From positions 17,813,821 to 17,833,820 of the forward strand of contig NC_135570.1 in NCBI RefSeq assembly GCF_964340395.1: 20,000 bases of DNA, given 5' to 3'. A program made the position numbers and the translations under genes. Numbering within the stretch: the stretch's first letter is position 1; each line of letters begins with the position of its first letter. The DNA is from Glandiceps talaboti (Eukaryota > Hemichordata > Enteropneusta > Spengelidae). The notes under the pieces were generated by a model that was not told the origin of the DNA, ran no database searches, and worked only from the letters and a program-made list of their open reading frames with translations. Below are positions 9,917 through 19,421 of the stretch, in pieces.

Positions 9917-12900
9917 AATATGTAAGGGCATCTAAAGTTAGCCTTCAATATGTAAAGGCATCGAGCCCTGTCGCTGCCTGCTGTTTGTTTCTGAGTGGCT
10001 AAAGTCCTTGGGCAAGATTTGAACCACGACTGTGCCTCAGTCAACCCAGCTTTATAATTGAGGACCTGGTAGGATGTAGGTTGCAATGTGAAGGCTTTAA
10101 TCCTATGCGCTGAAATGGCTGCTATGGATTATTTGCTCCCCGGGGAGTTGAGGGGGGGACTAAAGGGCCGTTGTGCCATTCTGATCCGAGCCAGGGGTAA
10201 TAATTGTAAAACGCTTTGAGCACGGTGTGGGAAAGCGCTATATAATAACCAAACATTATTATTATTATTATTTTTATGTATGTAAGGGCATCTAAAGTTG
10301 GCCTTCAATATATAAGGGCATCTAAAGGTAGCCTTCAATATGTAAGGGCATCTAAAGGTCTACTAGCCTTCAATATGTAAGGGCATCTACAGTTAGCCTT
10401 CAATATGTAAGGGCATTAAAGGTAGCCTTCAATATGTAAGGGCATCTACAGTTAGCCTTCAATATGTAACGGCATCTAAAGGTAGCCTTCAATATGTAAG
10501 GGCATCTAAAGTTAGCTTTCAATATGTAAGGGCATCGAAAGGTAGCTTTCAATATGTAAGGGCATCTAAAGTTAGCTTTCAATATGTAACGGCATCTAAA
10601 GTTAGCCTTCAATATGTAAGGGCATCTAAAGTTAGCCTTCAATATGTAACGGCATCTAAAGTTAGCCTTCAATATGTAAGGGCATCTAAAGTTAGCTTTC
10701 AATATGTAACGGCATCTAAAGTTAGCCTTCAATATGTAAGGGCATCTAAAGTTAGCTTTCAATATGTAAGGGCATCGAAAGGTAGCCTTCAATATATAAG
10801 GGCATCTAAAGGTAGCCTTCAATATGTAAGGGCATCTAAAGTTAGCTTTCAATATGTAAGGGCATCTAAAGGTAGCCTTCAATATATAAGGGCATCTAAA
10901 GGTAGCCTTCAATATATAAGGGCATCTAAAGGTCTACTAGCCTTCAATATGTAAGGGCATGTAAAGGTAGCCTTCAAATTGTAAGGGCATTAAAGGTAGC
11001 CTTCAATATGTAACGGCATCTAAAGGTAGCCTTCAATATGTATAAGGGCATCTAAAGTTAGCCTTCAATATGTATAAGGGCATCTAAAGTTAGCCTTCAA
11101 TATGTATAAGGGCATCTAAAGTTAGCCTTCAATATGTATAAGGGCATCTAAAGTTAGCCGTCAATATGTATAAGGGCATCTAAAGGTAGCCTTCAATATG
11201 TATAAGGGCATGTAAAGGTAGCCTTCAATATGTAACGGCATCTAAAGTTAGCCTTCAATATGTATAAGGGCATCTAAAGTTAGCCGTCAATATGTAAGGG
11301 CATGTAAAGGTAGCCTTCAATATATAAGGGCATCTAAAGTTAGCCGTCAATATGTATAAGGGCATCTAAAGGTAGCCTTCAATATGTATAAGGGCATCTA
11401 AAGTTAGCTTTCAATATGTAAGGGCATCTAAAGTTAGCCTTCAATATGTAAGGGCATCTAAAGTTAGCCTTCAATATGTAAGGGCATCTAAAGTTAGCCT
11501 TCAATATGTAACGGCATCTAAAGTTAGCCTTCAATATGTAAGGGCATTTAAGTTAGCTTTGAATATATAAGGGCATCTAACGGTAGCCTTCAATATGTAA
11601 GGGCATCTAAAGGTAGCCTTCAGTATGTAAGGGCATCTAAAGGTAGCTTTCAATATGTATAAGGGCATCTAAAGTTAGCTTTCAATATGTATAAGGGCAT
11701 CTAAAGGTAGCCTTCAATATGTATAAGGGCATCTAAAGTTAGCCGTCAATATGTAAGGGCATTAAAGGTAGCCTTCAATATGTATAAGGGCATCTAAAGT
11801 TAGCTTTCAATATATAAGGGCATCTAAAGGGAGCCTTCAATATGTATAAGGGCATCTAAAGGGAGCCTTCAATATGTAAGGGCATCTAAAGGGAGCTTTC
11901 AATATATAAGGGCATCTAAAGGGAGCCTTCAATATGTATAAGGGCATCTAAAGGGAGCCTTCAATATGTATAAGGGCATCTAAAGGGAGCCTTCAATATG
12001 TAAGGGCATCTAAAGGTAGCCTTCAATATGTATAAGGGCATCTAAAGGGAGCCTTCAATATGTATAAGGGCATCTAAAGGGAGCCTTCAATATGTAAGGG
12101 CATCTAAAGGGAGCCTTCAATATGTATAAGGGCATCTAAAGGGAGCCTTCAATATGTATAAGGGCATGTAAAGGGAGCCTTCAATATATAAGGGCATCTA
12201 AAGGGAGCCTTCAATATGTATAAGGGCATCTAAAGGGAGCCTTCAATATGTAAGGGCATCTAAAGGGAGCTTTCAATATATAAGGGCATCTAAAGGGAGC
12301 CTTCAATATGTAAGGGCATCTAAAGGGAGCCTTCAATATATAAGGGCATCTAAAGGGAGCCTTCAATATGTAAGGGCATCTAAAGGGAGCTTTCAATATA
12401 TAAGGGCATCTAAAGGTAGCTTTCAATATATAAGGGCATCTAAAGGTAGCCTTCAATATATAAGGGCATCTAAAGGTAGCCTTCAATATATAAGGGCATC
12501 TAAAGGGAGCCTTCAATATGTAAGGGCATCTAAAGGGAGCTTTCAATATATAAGGGCATCTAAAGGTAGCTTTCAATATATAAGGGCATCTAAAGGTAGC
12601 CTTCAATATGTATAAGGGCATCTAAAGTTAGCCTTCAGTATGTATAAGGGCATCTAAAGTTAGCCTTCAGTATGTATAAGGGCATCTAAAGGTAGCTTTC
12701 AATATATAAGGGCATCTAAAGGTAGCCTTCAATATGTATAAGGGCATCTAAAGGTAGCCTTCAATATGTATAAGGGCATCTAAAGGTAGCCTTCAATATG
12801 TATAAGGGCATCTAAAGGTAGCCTTCAATATGTAAGGGCATCTAAAGGGAGCTTTCAATATGTATAAGGGCATCTAAAGGTAGCCTTCAATATATAAGGG

Positions 12901-14494
12901 CATCTAAAGGGAGCTTTCAATATATAAGGGCATCTAAAGGTAGCTTTCAATATGTAAGGGCATCTAAAGGTAGCTTTCAGTATGTATAAGGGCATCTAAA
13001 GTTAGCCTTCAATATGTAAGGGCATCTAAAGGTAGCTTTCAATATATAAGGGCATCTAAAGTTAGCCTTCAATATGTATAAGGGCATCTAAAGGTAGCTT
13101 TCAATATGTAAGGGCATCTAAAGGTAGCTTTCAATATGTAAGGGCATCTAAAGTTAGCCTTCAATATGTAACGGCATCTAAAGTTAGCTTTCAATATGTA
13201 TAAGGGCATCTAAAGTTAGCCTTCAATATGTAAGGGCATCTAAAGGTAGCTTTCAATATGTATAAGGGCATCTAAAGGTAGCTTTCAATATGTAAGGGCA
13301 TCTAAAGGTAGCTTTCAATATGTAAGGGCATCTAAAGGTAGCTTTCAGTATGTATAAGGGCATCTACAGTTAGCCTTCAATATGTATAAGGGCATCTAAA
13401 GTTAGCCTTCAATATGTAAGGGCATCTAAAGGTAGCTTTCAATATATAAGGGCATCTACAGTTAGCCTTCAATATGTATAAGGGCATCTAAAGGTAGCCT
13501 TCAATATGTAAGGGCATCTAAAGGTAGCTTTCAGTATGTATAAGGGCATCTAAAGGTAGCTTTCAATATGTAAGGGCATCTAAAGGGAGCTTTCAATATG
13601 TAAGGGCATCTAAAGGTAGCCTTCAATATGTATAAGGGCATCTAAAGTTAGCCTTCAATATGTATAAGGGCATCTAAAGGTAGCTTTCAATATGTATAAG
13701 GGCATCTAAAGTTAGCCTTCAATATGTATAAGGGCATCTAAAGGTAGCCTTCAATATGTATAAGGGCATCTAAAGTTAGCCTTCAGTATGTATAAGGGCA
13801 TCTAAAGTTAGCCGTCAATATGTAAGGGCATCTAAAGTTAGCCTTCAATATGTAACGGCATCTAAAGTTAGCCGTCAATATGTATAAGGGCATCTAAAGT
13901 TAGCCTTCAATATGTATAAGGGCATCTAAAGGTAGCTTTCAGTATGTATAAGGGCATCTAAAGGTAGCTTTCAATATGTAAGGGCATGTAAAGGGAGCTT
14001 TCAATATGTAAGGGCATCTAAAGGTAGCCTTCAATATGTATAAGGGCATCTAAAGGGAGCCTTCAATATGTATAAGGGCATCTAAAGGTAGCCTTCAATA
14101 TGTAAGGGCATCTAAAGGTAGCCTTCAATATGTATAAGGGCATCTAAAGTTAGCCTTCAATATGTATAAGGGCATCTAAAGGTAGCCTTCAATATGTAAG
14201 GGCATCTAAAGGTAGCCTTCAATATATAAGGGCATCTAAAGGTAGCCTTCAATATATAAGGGCATCTAAAGGTAGCCTTCAATATGTAAGGGCATCTAAA
14301 GGTAGCCTTCAATATGTAAGGGCATCTAAAGGTAGCCTTCAATATATAAGGGCATCTAAAGGTAGCCTTCAATATATAAGGGCATCTAAAGTTAGCCTTC
14401 AATATGTATAACGGCATCTAAAGGTAGCCTTCAATATGTGACGGCATCTAAAGGGAGCTTTCAATATGTAAGGGCATCTAAAGGTAGCCGTCAA
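9917..14494. repeat. Satellite array, 30/32-bp unit, about 135 copies, interrupted by a SINE
   Basis: The unit reads TATGTAAGGGCATCTAAAG followed by (G/T)(T/G)AGCCTTCAA. Main variants are TATATAAGGG (30 bp), TATGTATAAGGG (32 bp), AACGGC for AAGGGC, GCTTTC for GCCTTC, and GTTAGC, GGTAGC or GGGAGC at the centre. These variants cluster regionally: GTTAGC and AACGGC dominate the left third, GGGAGC the middle (about 11820-12580) and GGTAGC much of the right. Because 30 is divisible by three, runs of 30-bp units leave long minus-strand frames repeating KATFRCPYIL (10400-10912, 12211-12621, 14157-14417). Each 32-bp unit breaks that frame, so they are artefacts. The first one and a half copies (9917-9962) lie left of the SINE. 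Confidence 0.96.
9963..10278 (+). mobile_element. SINE-like retroposon with ATT-repeat tail
   Basis: The body opens GAGCCCTGTCGCTGCC, contains CCTTGGGCAAGATTTGAACC and a CAACCCAG...TATAATTGAGGACCTGG segment, and ends AAAGCGCTATATAATAACC followed by an (ATT)n tail. This layout is common among SINEs of marine invertebrates and other deuterostomes; I recognise the style but not a named family. Flanks TATGTAAAGGCATC (9949-9962) and TATGTAAGGGCATC (10279-10292) match at 13 of 14 positions. Both lie inside satellite units, and the satellite resumes by repeating these bases, as a target-site duplication would make it do. The element is non-coding. Confidence 0.75.
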
Positions 14495-14867
14495 AGTTTT
14501 TGTTTAAACTCAAAAAAGCGTATCTTCTCTGGATTGAGAGAGACACATTTATACATTATTTATGTTTCAAAATCAACACAATGTCTAATCGTTGGTATTT
14601 TAAGAATTAGGAAATATAGTCTTGGTTGACTGATCGACAAAACAATACCTCAGTGACTGTTGCAGCTAGTGCGGGTTTAAATGGATCGTCCAAAGATCGG
14701 TAAAAACGAATAAATGTATCAATTGATGCAACTCATAGAATAAATTAACTTTGGAATAAAATTAAATGTCTTACTTGGTGAATGACATAGCAGAAGCTTG
14801 ATACCGGGTGCTTGTCGTATTGTACTGCTGGTTTCAAGTTAAGCATTCAGTTTTATAGGTAAGCTGG
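14495..14867 (+). other. Intronic sequence, nothing recognised
   Basis: This is unique-looking AT-rich sequence between the satellite and the fold-back element. A short open frame (14438-14629) starts inside satellite units and has no protein-like features. Confidence 0.5.
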
Positions 14868-15040
14868 TAACCCTACCCGTAGACTTGAATAACTATCGCT
14901 ACTATTGTTACACTATTCAGCTATCCTAACTCACATTTTGGTATTTTTGAATTTTCGCTATTGTTTCCAAAATTAAAATGTCAGTTAGGATAGCGGAATA
15001 GTGTAGTAGCGATTGCCGTTCAAGTCTATAGGTAGGCTAA
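14868..15040. mobile_element. Fold-back (inverted repeat) element, MITE-like
   Basis: Left-arm landmarks CCTACCCGTAGACTTGAA, ATCGCTACTA, ACACTATTC, GCTATCCTAACT and CATTTT recur in reverse-complement order on the right: AAAATG, AGTTAGGATAGC, GAATAGTGT, TAGTAGCGAT and TTCAAGTCTATAGGTAGG. The arms are about 70 bp, imperfect, around a short loop near 14950-14970. This is the architecture of a small non-autonomous fold-back/MITE, but I do not see clear terminal signatures or a target-site duplication, so the class is unknown. Transcribed within the intron it would form a long hairpin. Confidence 0.75.
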
Positions 15041-15150
15041 TTTTTAGGTTAAAGTACCTTTAAGTTGCATACAATGTCAATGCCATTACAGGTAAACATC
15101 AAATAAAGCGAGGGTTCACATGTGCTTTGTGTTGTTGTCTTTTTCTCTAG

Positions 15151-15298
15151 ATCACCATCAAATCCAGATATTTGTTTGATGTCGCTTGTTAAGAAGAACG
15201 TCTCTTGTTCCCCAAAGACCTATACCACTTATGAGTTCTTGTCTCGTGGGGGCGCTGTGAAGACGGCCCTGTCAGTGGATGAGTGTACGTGCAAGTAG
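15151..15298 (+). CDS. Terminal coding exon of the cystine-knot protein
   Basis: The exon follows the strong acceptor TTTTTCTCTAG. Its first base completes the arginine codon split by the preceding intron, and the frame then gives 48 residues and a TAG stop at 15296-15298. The cysteines are at residues 72, 83, 109 and 111 of the joined chain. The CSP at 83-85 matches the CSP found in CTCK domains of the VWF/mucin group. The end, VDECTCK, gives the CxC knot pair exactly where a CTCK domain normally closes, one residue before the stop. NVS at residue 80 is a glycosylation sequon. Cystine knots of this type usually serve in dimerisation or as ligand surfaces of secreted proteins. Which parent protein this is (mucin-like, VWC-containing, Slit-like or other) cannot be told without the upstream exons. 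Confidence 0.88.
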
Positions 15299-15712
15299 CC
15301 TGACTTACACTCCCTACGTCGCTACGAACTGAGAACATCGATACTAGCTGCATGCTGTTATAACGTGTATTAAATCGATAAATTTCAGCTGGTAGAGCAA
15401 AGTAACTGACTAAGATAGACAGGTAACAGCCTTCTAAACTGAATCCATCACAATTTCTACGACGTCGCAGAGTTGCTAGAAATAACTATAGACAAGATGA
15501 CTTGTAAAGATATTAAACTCTATTCTGTGCAGTTAGATAAACAAAAAAGAGGAATAAAATGATTTAGGAGATAGCGGAAACTATTTACTGGAACTTTATG
15601 AACCACACTGGAGACTTTCATTCCTGGACTATATATAAACGATATTCTGTCTATTCTTACAAGATTTGGTAAGATGTATGTTCCCCTCTTCTAAGCATAC
15701 GTGAAATTGCCA

Positions 15713-16097
15713 TGACTACAAACTGCTATGATCGGAGGGAGCTCTACGATGACGGCAAACTGCTATCAGAGGGGGCTCTACGGTGACGACAAACTGCTAT
15801 AATCGGAGGGAGCTCTACGGTAACGATAAACTGCTAAGTGCTATCAGAGAGAGCTCTACGGTAACGATAAACTGCTATCAGAGGGGGCTCTACGGTAACG
15901 ATAAACTGCTATCAGAGGGGGCTCTACGGTGACGACAAACTGCTAGCAGAGGGGTGTCTACGATGACGACAAACTGCGATCAGAGAGAGCTCTACGGTGA
16001 CGACAAACTGGGAGCTCTACGGTGACGACAAATTGCTATCGGACTCGGAGGGAACTCTACAGTGGCGACAAACTGCTATCGGAGGGAGCTCTACGAT
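15713..16097. repeat. Minisatellite, about 11 irregular copies of 27-45 bp
   Basis: The unit is built from GACAAACTGCTATCAGAGG followed by GAGCTCTACGGTGAC. The core CTCTACGGT(G/A)ACGA(C/T)AAACTG is strongly conserved. The part between CTGCTA and GCTCTAC varies in length (for example CTGCTAAGTGCTATC near 15829 and a shortened copy near 16010). The GC content is well above that of its surroundings. It lies between the stop codon and the likely polyadenylation signal and so may be transcribed into the mature mRNA. Confidence 0.9.
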
Positions 16098-16166
16098 CAC
16101 TTGTATATATTTTCCATGTCATTCAAACTTTTGAAGTTTAAAGTATTGTTTTTATTGTAAAATATT

Positions 16167-16172
16167 AATAAA
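16167..16172 (+). promoter_or_regulatory. Polyadenylation signal AATAAA (candidate, distal)
   Basis: A canonical hexamer in an AT-rich context lies 869 bp after the stop codon. A GT-rich element follows about 25-40 bp downstream. An alternative proximal AATAAA lies at 15553. Confidence 0.5.
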
Positions 16173-17116
16173 AGATGTGGTAACTAAATCTTTGAGAGTA
16201 GTGGTTTGTTTCGCCGTTTTACATTAAATTTTATATAAACAGTGATGAAGGATTGATTGGGAGTCAACTGAATGTAACAGGTTTTCAAGCTGATCACCCA
16301 CGTTAGAAGTAGTCAAAGCGTCGATGTAGGTCGTTTGGTGAGTGAATAACAATATATTGTGTGCCAGGCAACCAATTACATTGAAGTATGTTTACTGTAA
16401 AACGTATACACTCTAATAAACTATTACTGTACCAGGTGTTTCGCGCCAAACGTTTTCGTTCACTGTAAAATTATTGTTTTTTAGTTATAGTCTGTTTAAG
16501 GTGCGCTGTCCACGATTATTTGGACAATTCTCGACACGTGCTTTTTTGCTCAGTAAAAATTGTTGACAAAAAAGAGACTATAGCCCTCAGGTAAAAGTTG
16601 ACATTGGCATTGAGAAGTTGTCCTATTGTGTTTAGAGGATTGTAGCATGTGAACTATTAAAGCATCGTAGCCTGGAATGCCTTGCCAAACGTGCCGCCAA
16701 CATAGTCAAATAAACACCATGTGTGTCTACCTTTGAAGTGATATTGTATTGGTACGTACATACAGGTGTCAGTCCTTTACTTGACTACGGCTAGTTTTCT
16801 ATTCTGACACTAGAACATTGCCAGGCGTGTGTCATCTGTTTTCCCAGGGATTAAAGACAACATACAATCATTGCAGGTACTAGGTGTAGTCATATCCACT
16901 ATGGCCAAGCTTACATGTGTAACACATATAGAGGTCGGTAACCTTGAGTTGATATCAACTTGAGTACACCCCCAAGATAGCAGGGGTTGTACCTTTTACT
17001 GCGATGTGAACAATTCGGTAAAACAACGGAGAAATAACTGTATGACGGTCGATCAAACGAATTCACAATTGGAAAACGTTTAATACTGCCATGTTGTGAT
17101 GAAAGCAATAGTTATA

Positions 17117-17142
17117 TCTGAACATATCGAAATATGTTCAGA
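17117..17142. repeat. Perfect 11-bp hairpin
   Basis: TCTGAACATAT and ATATGTTCAGA are exact reverse complements around a CGAA loop. It may simply be chance or a relic of a fold-back element. Confidence 0.6.
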
Positions 17143-17446
17143 GGAATTTTACATTATTTTAATATTCAAAATGTCGAAAAGTACTCCTCATTGATATTCG
17201 CTAACGATTTTTTTGAATAAATGTTTCAACAAGTGAAATTGTGTTCACATTTTAAAGAAGAAATTCTAGGAAAATATTTTGAAAAAACAAGAATTGTGAT
17301 AAGGCAAGTATCATAAGCTTAAGCTTGCAAAATTGACATGTCGCGTGACAAGGCTTATAGTCACAACAGTTTACAGAAATTTGAAAATTATTATGCAACT
17401 ACGGATGTTAGAAATTTTATGAACACAGTGTTAAATTGTTTATTAT

Positions 17447-17456
17447 GTCACGTGAC
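17447..17456. promoter_or_regulatory. Palindromic E-box GTCACGTGAC (candidate)
   Basis: This 10-bp palindrome matches the CLEAR/MiT-type bHLH-zip binding site. A related TCACGTGAC occurs at 2319-2327, about 40 bp before the first exon. Short motifs like these arise by chance, so function is only a suggestion. Confidence 0.25.
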
Positions 17457-18034
17457 GGTCAGGAGACTGGTTGACATTAGGTTCACTGTCATAAACCGCA
17501 CAGTAATTGATTTGATGTTCAAGAATTACTTAATTGGAAATTGCTTGCCTATCGCCATGTAAGGCTTATTATTGGCGACTTATTGTTCCACGACGTATCA
17601 AGTGAAGTGAACAATTGCATGTTGTGTTTTCGTTGGATATCCATGTGGAACCCAAAATAGCAGTGAAAATACAACTTTAATTACTGTGATTTCTAACACC
17701 AACGATGCAATTATTTTTTGATGGAAGAGAAAAATCCAAAACACTTGAATGAAGTGTTTGCTTCTCTATCTCACTTCACTTGTCAGTGATTTGCATAAAA
17801 GATAACGACAAACTATCGATGGGACAAGATGATAGTTACGCAAAGTAAACCACTAGTTATTGGTTATTTAAGAAGTTTATTTAAGAAAACTGACAATGCA
17901 TATTATCTCGAAGATTTGACAAATTTCGACATACTTTTCTGGTTGATTTTTCAATGTCATCTAAATAATGCAAATAGCTCTTCTTAAATGTGATCCCAGT
18001 CTGTTTATCAGATTGTGTTCATTTGAAGTATCCA

Positions 18035-18042
18035 TGACGTCA
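18035..18042. promoter_or_regulatory. Full CRE palindrome TGACGTCA (candidate)
   Basis: An exact CREB/ATF site lies within CCATGACGTCATGACTC. In 20 kb one such octamer is not very surprising. The X-box-like site 220 bp further on makes a regulatory region slightly more plausible. Confidence 0.25.
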
Positions 18043-18255
18043 TGACTCTGGATCTATCTGACAATACCTAGCTAGAATGAGACACAATTCCTGTCAAATA
18101 TCAAATCATTTCAAACAGTTCAGTTATTCTAAAATTCTGTAATTCTCGTCACATATGGTCGTCACCGAAACCAAATACCAAAAACATGCATTTTAAATTC
18201 TGCTAACTAAAGTGATTTCTTATATTTGAGTGATTTGAATACAACAACAAAACAT

Positions 18256-18269
18256 GTTACCATAGAAAC
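18256..18269. promoter_or_regulatory. X-box-like (RFX) site GTTACCATAGAAAC (candidate)
   Basis: The site fits the RFX consensus GTNRCC-N2-RGYAAC with one mismatch in the second half. RFX sites often control cilia genes in animals. No neighbouring gene is visible to test this. Confidence 0.25.
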
Positions 18270-18486
18270 AAAAATACCGTCACTGACAAACCGTGCTATA
18301 CCTGGGGAATATTGATTTGGAAAATCAGGATCATGTATTCGTTCTCGCGTAATTTCATCAAACATAGTGAGTTAATACATGGGATCCATAATGCAATAAA
18401 GAGAGCTTAACAAAATATCATTAAAACATTATTGAAAACTTAAAGAAGTATACACAGGTGTTTATTTTATTTTTGTCATACAACAA

Positions 18487-19088
18487 GATAATGACAATCT
18501 CCTACACGGTGTGGATACTTGTAAGATGTGGTGACAATCTCCTACACGGTGTGGATACTTGTAAGATGGTGACAATCTCCTACACGGTGTGGATACTTGT
18601 AAGATGGTGACAATCTCCTACACGGTGTGGATACTTGTAAGATGGTGACAATCTCCTACACGGTGTGGATACTTGTAAGGTGGTGACAATCTCCTATACG
18701 GTGTGGATACTTGTAAGGTGGTGATAATCTCCTACACGGTGTGGATACTTGTAAGATGGTGATAATCTCCTACACGGTGTGGATACTTGTAAGATGGTGA
18801 TAATCTCATACATGGTGTGGATACTTGTAAGATGGTGACAATCTCCTACACGGTGTGGATACTTGTAAGATGGTGACAATCTTCTACACGGTGTGGATAC
18901 TTGTAAGATGGTGACAATCTCCTACACGGTGTGGATACTTGTAAGATGGTGATAATCTCCTACACGGTGTGGATACTTGTAAGATGGTGACAATCTCCTA
19001 CACGGTGTGGATACTTGTAAGATGGTGATAATCTCATACATGGTGTGGATACTTGTAAGATGGTGACAATCTCCTACATGGTGTGGAT
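18487..19088. repeat. Minisatellite, 38-bp unit, about 16 copies
   Basis: The unit is GATGGTGACAATCTCC followed by TACACGGTGTGGATACTTGTAA. Copies are highly uniform; variants include GATAATC for GACAATC, CATACATGG for CCTACACGG, and one 40-bp unit (GATGTGGTGAC near 18525). Two copies of a compound variant (GATAATCTCATACATGG, near 18799 and 19027) point to local duplication of a block of about six units (228 bp). The minus-strand open frame at 18694-18879 is a product of the repeat. Confidence 0.95.
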
Positions 19089-19212
19089 GTTATGAATATC
19101 TCACCGTGACTTCACTTATCGCCTTTTGTTTCAATGAAGTGAGAAAGTTGTTTTAAAAAAGAGTCGACGTCCCAATTGGACTCGAACATTAAATTAGAGT
19201 TTAATTTTATTA

Positions 19213-19248
19213 GACATTTCGATGGCGATCCTTGTTCAGGAATCTGAA
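19213..19248 (-). mobile_element. Possible remnant of a retroelement 3' end
   Basis: On the minus strand this reads CCTGAACAAGGATCG, CCATCGAAATGTC and then AATAAAATTAAA-like sequence. It resembles the CCTGAnGAAGG...CGAAAyGTC end motif that I associate with Penelope-like and some other retroelements. No reverse transcriptase or endonuclease coding sequence remains nearby. The match is short. Confidence 0.2.
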
Positions 19249-19279
19249 AAAATTAGTGAGTTGTGAATAAAAATCCAAA

Positions 19280-19328
19280 ACCCCCAAACAAACAAAACAA
19301 ACAAACAAACAAACAAACAAAACAAACA
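19280..19328. repeat. AAAC microsatellite
   Basis: CAAACAAAACAAACAAAC-type repeats, about ten copies with a few 5-bp units (AAAAC). This is simple sequence. Confidence 0.9.
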
Positions 19329-19421
19329 TTAAATACATTAAAACATAATCCAAATGTGAATGCTGACATTAAAATTACTAAGAGGACAATGGAAACAAAT
19401 GTGAAAAAATCCTAAAGTAAA

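Larger units (their letters stand above)
9600..15150 (+). other. Intron of 5,551 bp, phase 2, with satellite, SINE and fold-back element
   Basis: The intron runs from GTAAGT at 9600 to TTTTTCTCTAG ending at 15150. It contains about 300 bp of unremarkable AT-rich sequence, the 30/32-bp satellite with an embedded SINE, about 370 bp of unremarkable sequence (14495-14867), a fold-back element, and a pyrimidine-rich acceptor. It interrupts an arginine codon between its second and third bases. Confidence 0.85.
15299..16190 (+). other. Probable 3' UTR
   Basis: This region follows the TAG stop and has no good coding frame. It reaches the AATAAA at 16167-16172, which is followed by a GT-rich stretch (GTAGTGGTTTGTTT) as expected of a cleavage site. 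An earlier AATAAA at 15553-15558 could give a shorter form. The UTR contains a minisatellite at 15713-16097 if the distal site is used. The extent is inferred without transcript data. Confidence 0.55.
16200..18486. other. Intergenic-looking region, no gene recognised
   Basis: About 2.3 kb of mostly unique AT-rich sequence. Open frames at 16911-17108 (minus) and 17338-17562 (plus) have no recognisable domain, no splice context and no supporting composition, so I do not call them. Small motifs noted are a perfect hairpin at 17117-17142, GTCACGTGAC at 17447, TGACGTCA at 18035 and an X-box-like site at 18256. These could mark a regulatory region of a downstream gene, but nothing in the window confirms that. 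Confidence 0.5.

Noticed and set aside
9980-10060. tRNA gene suggested by AGATTTGAACC near 10015
   Set aside because: No cloverleaf can be drawn around it; it is better explained as an internal part of the SINE.
10400-10912. Minus-strand frame of 170 residues repeating KATFRCPYIL
   Set aside because: It is the 30-bp satellite read in a frame that happens to lack stops; the frame breaks wherever a 32-bp unit occurs, and there is no signal peptide, promoter or non-repeat part. The same holds for 12211-12621 and 14157-14417.
9917-14494. CRISPR-like array of regular 30-bp repeats
   Set aside because: The units are head-to-tail with no unique spacers, and the context is a eukaryotic intron.
9917-14494. 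GTAAGG in each 30-bp unit as a donor-site array matching the acceptor-like units of the other satellite
   Set aside because: The preceding bases (TAT) fit a donor poorly, many units read ATATAAGG with no GT, and no pyrimidine tract or branch motif accompanies it; the splice-like pattern is convincing only in the first satellite.
17338-17562. Plus-strand frame of 74 residues starting MSRDKAY
   Set aside because: No recognisable domain, no splice context, no upstream promoter signs; its length is within chance for AT-rich DNA.
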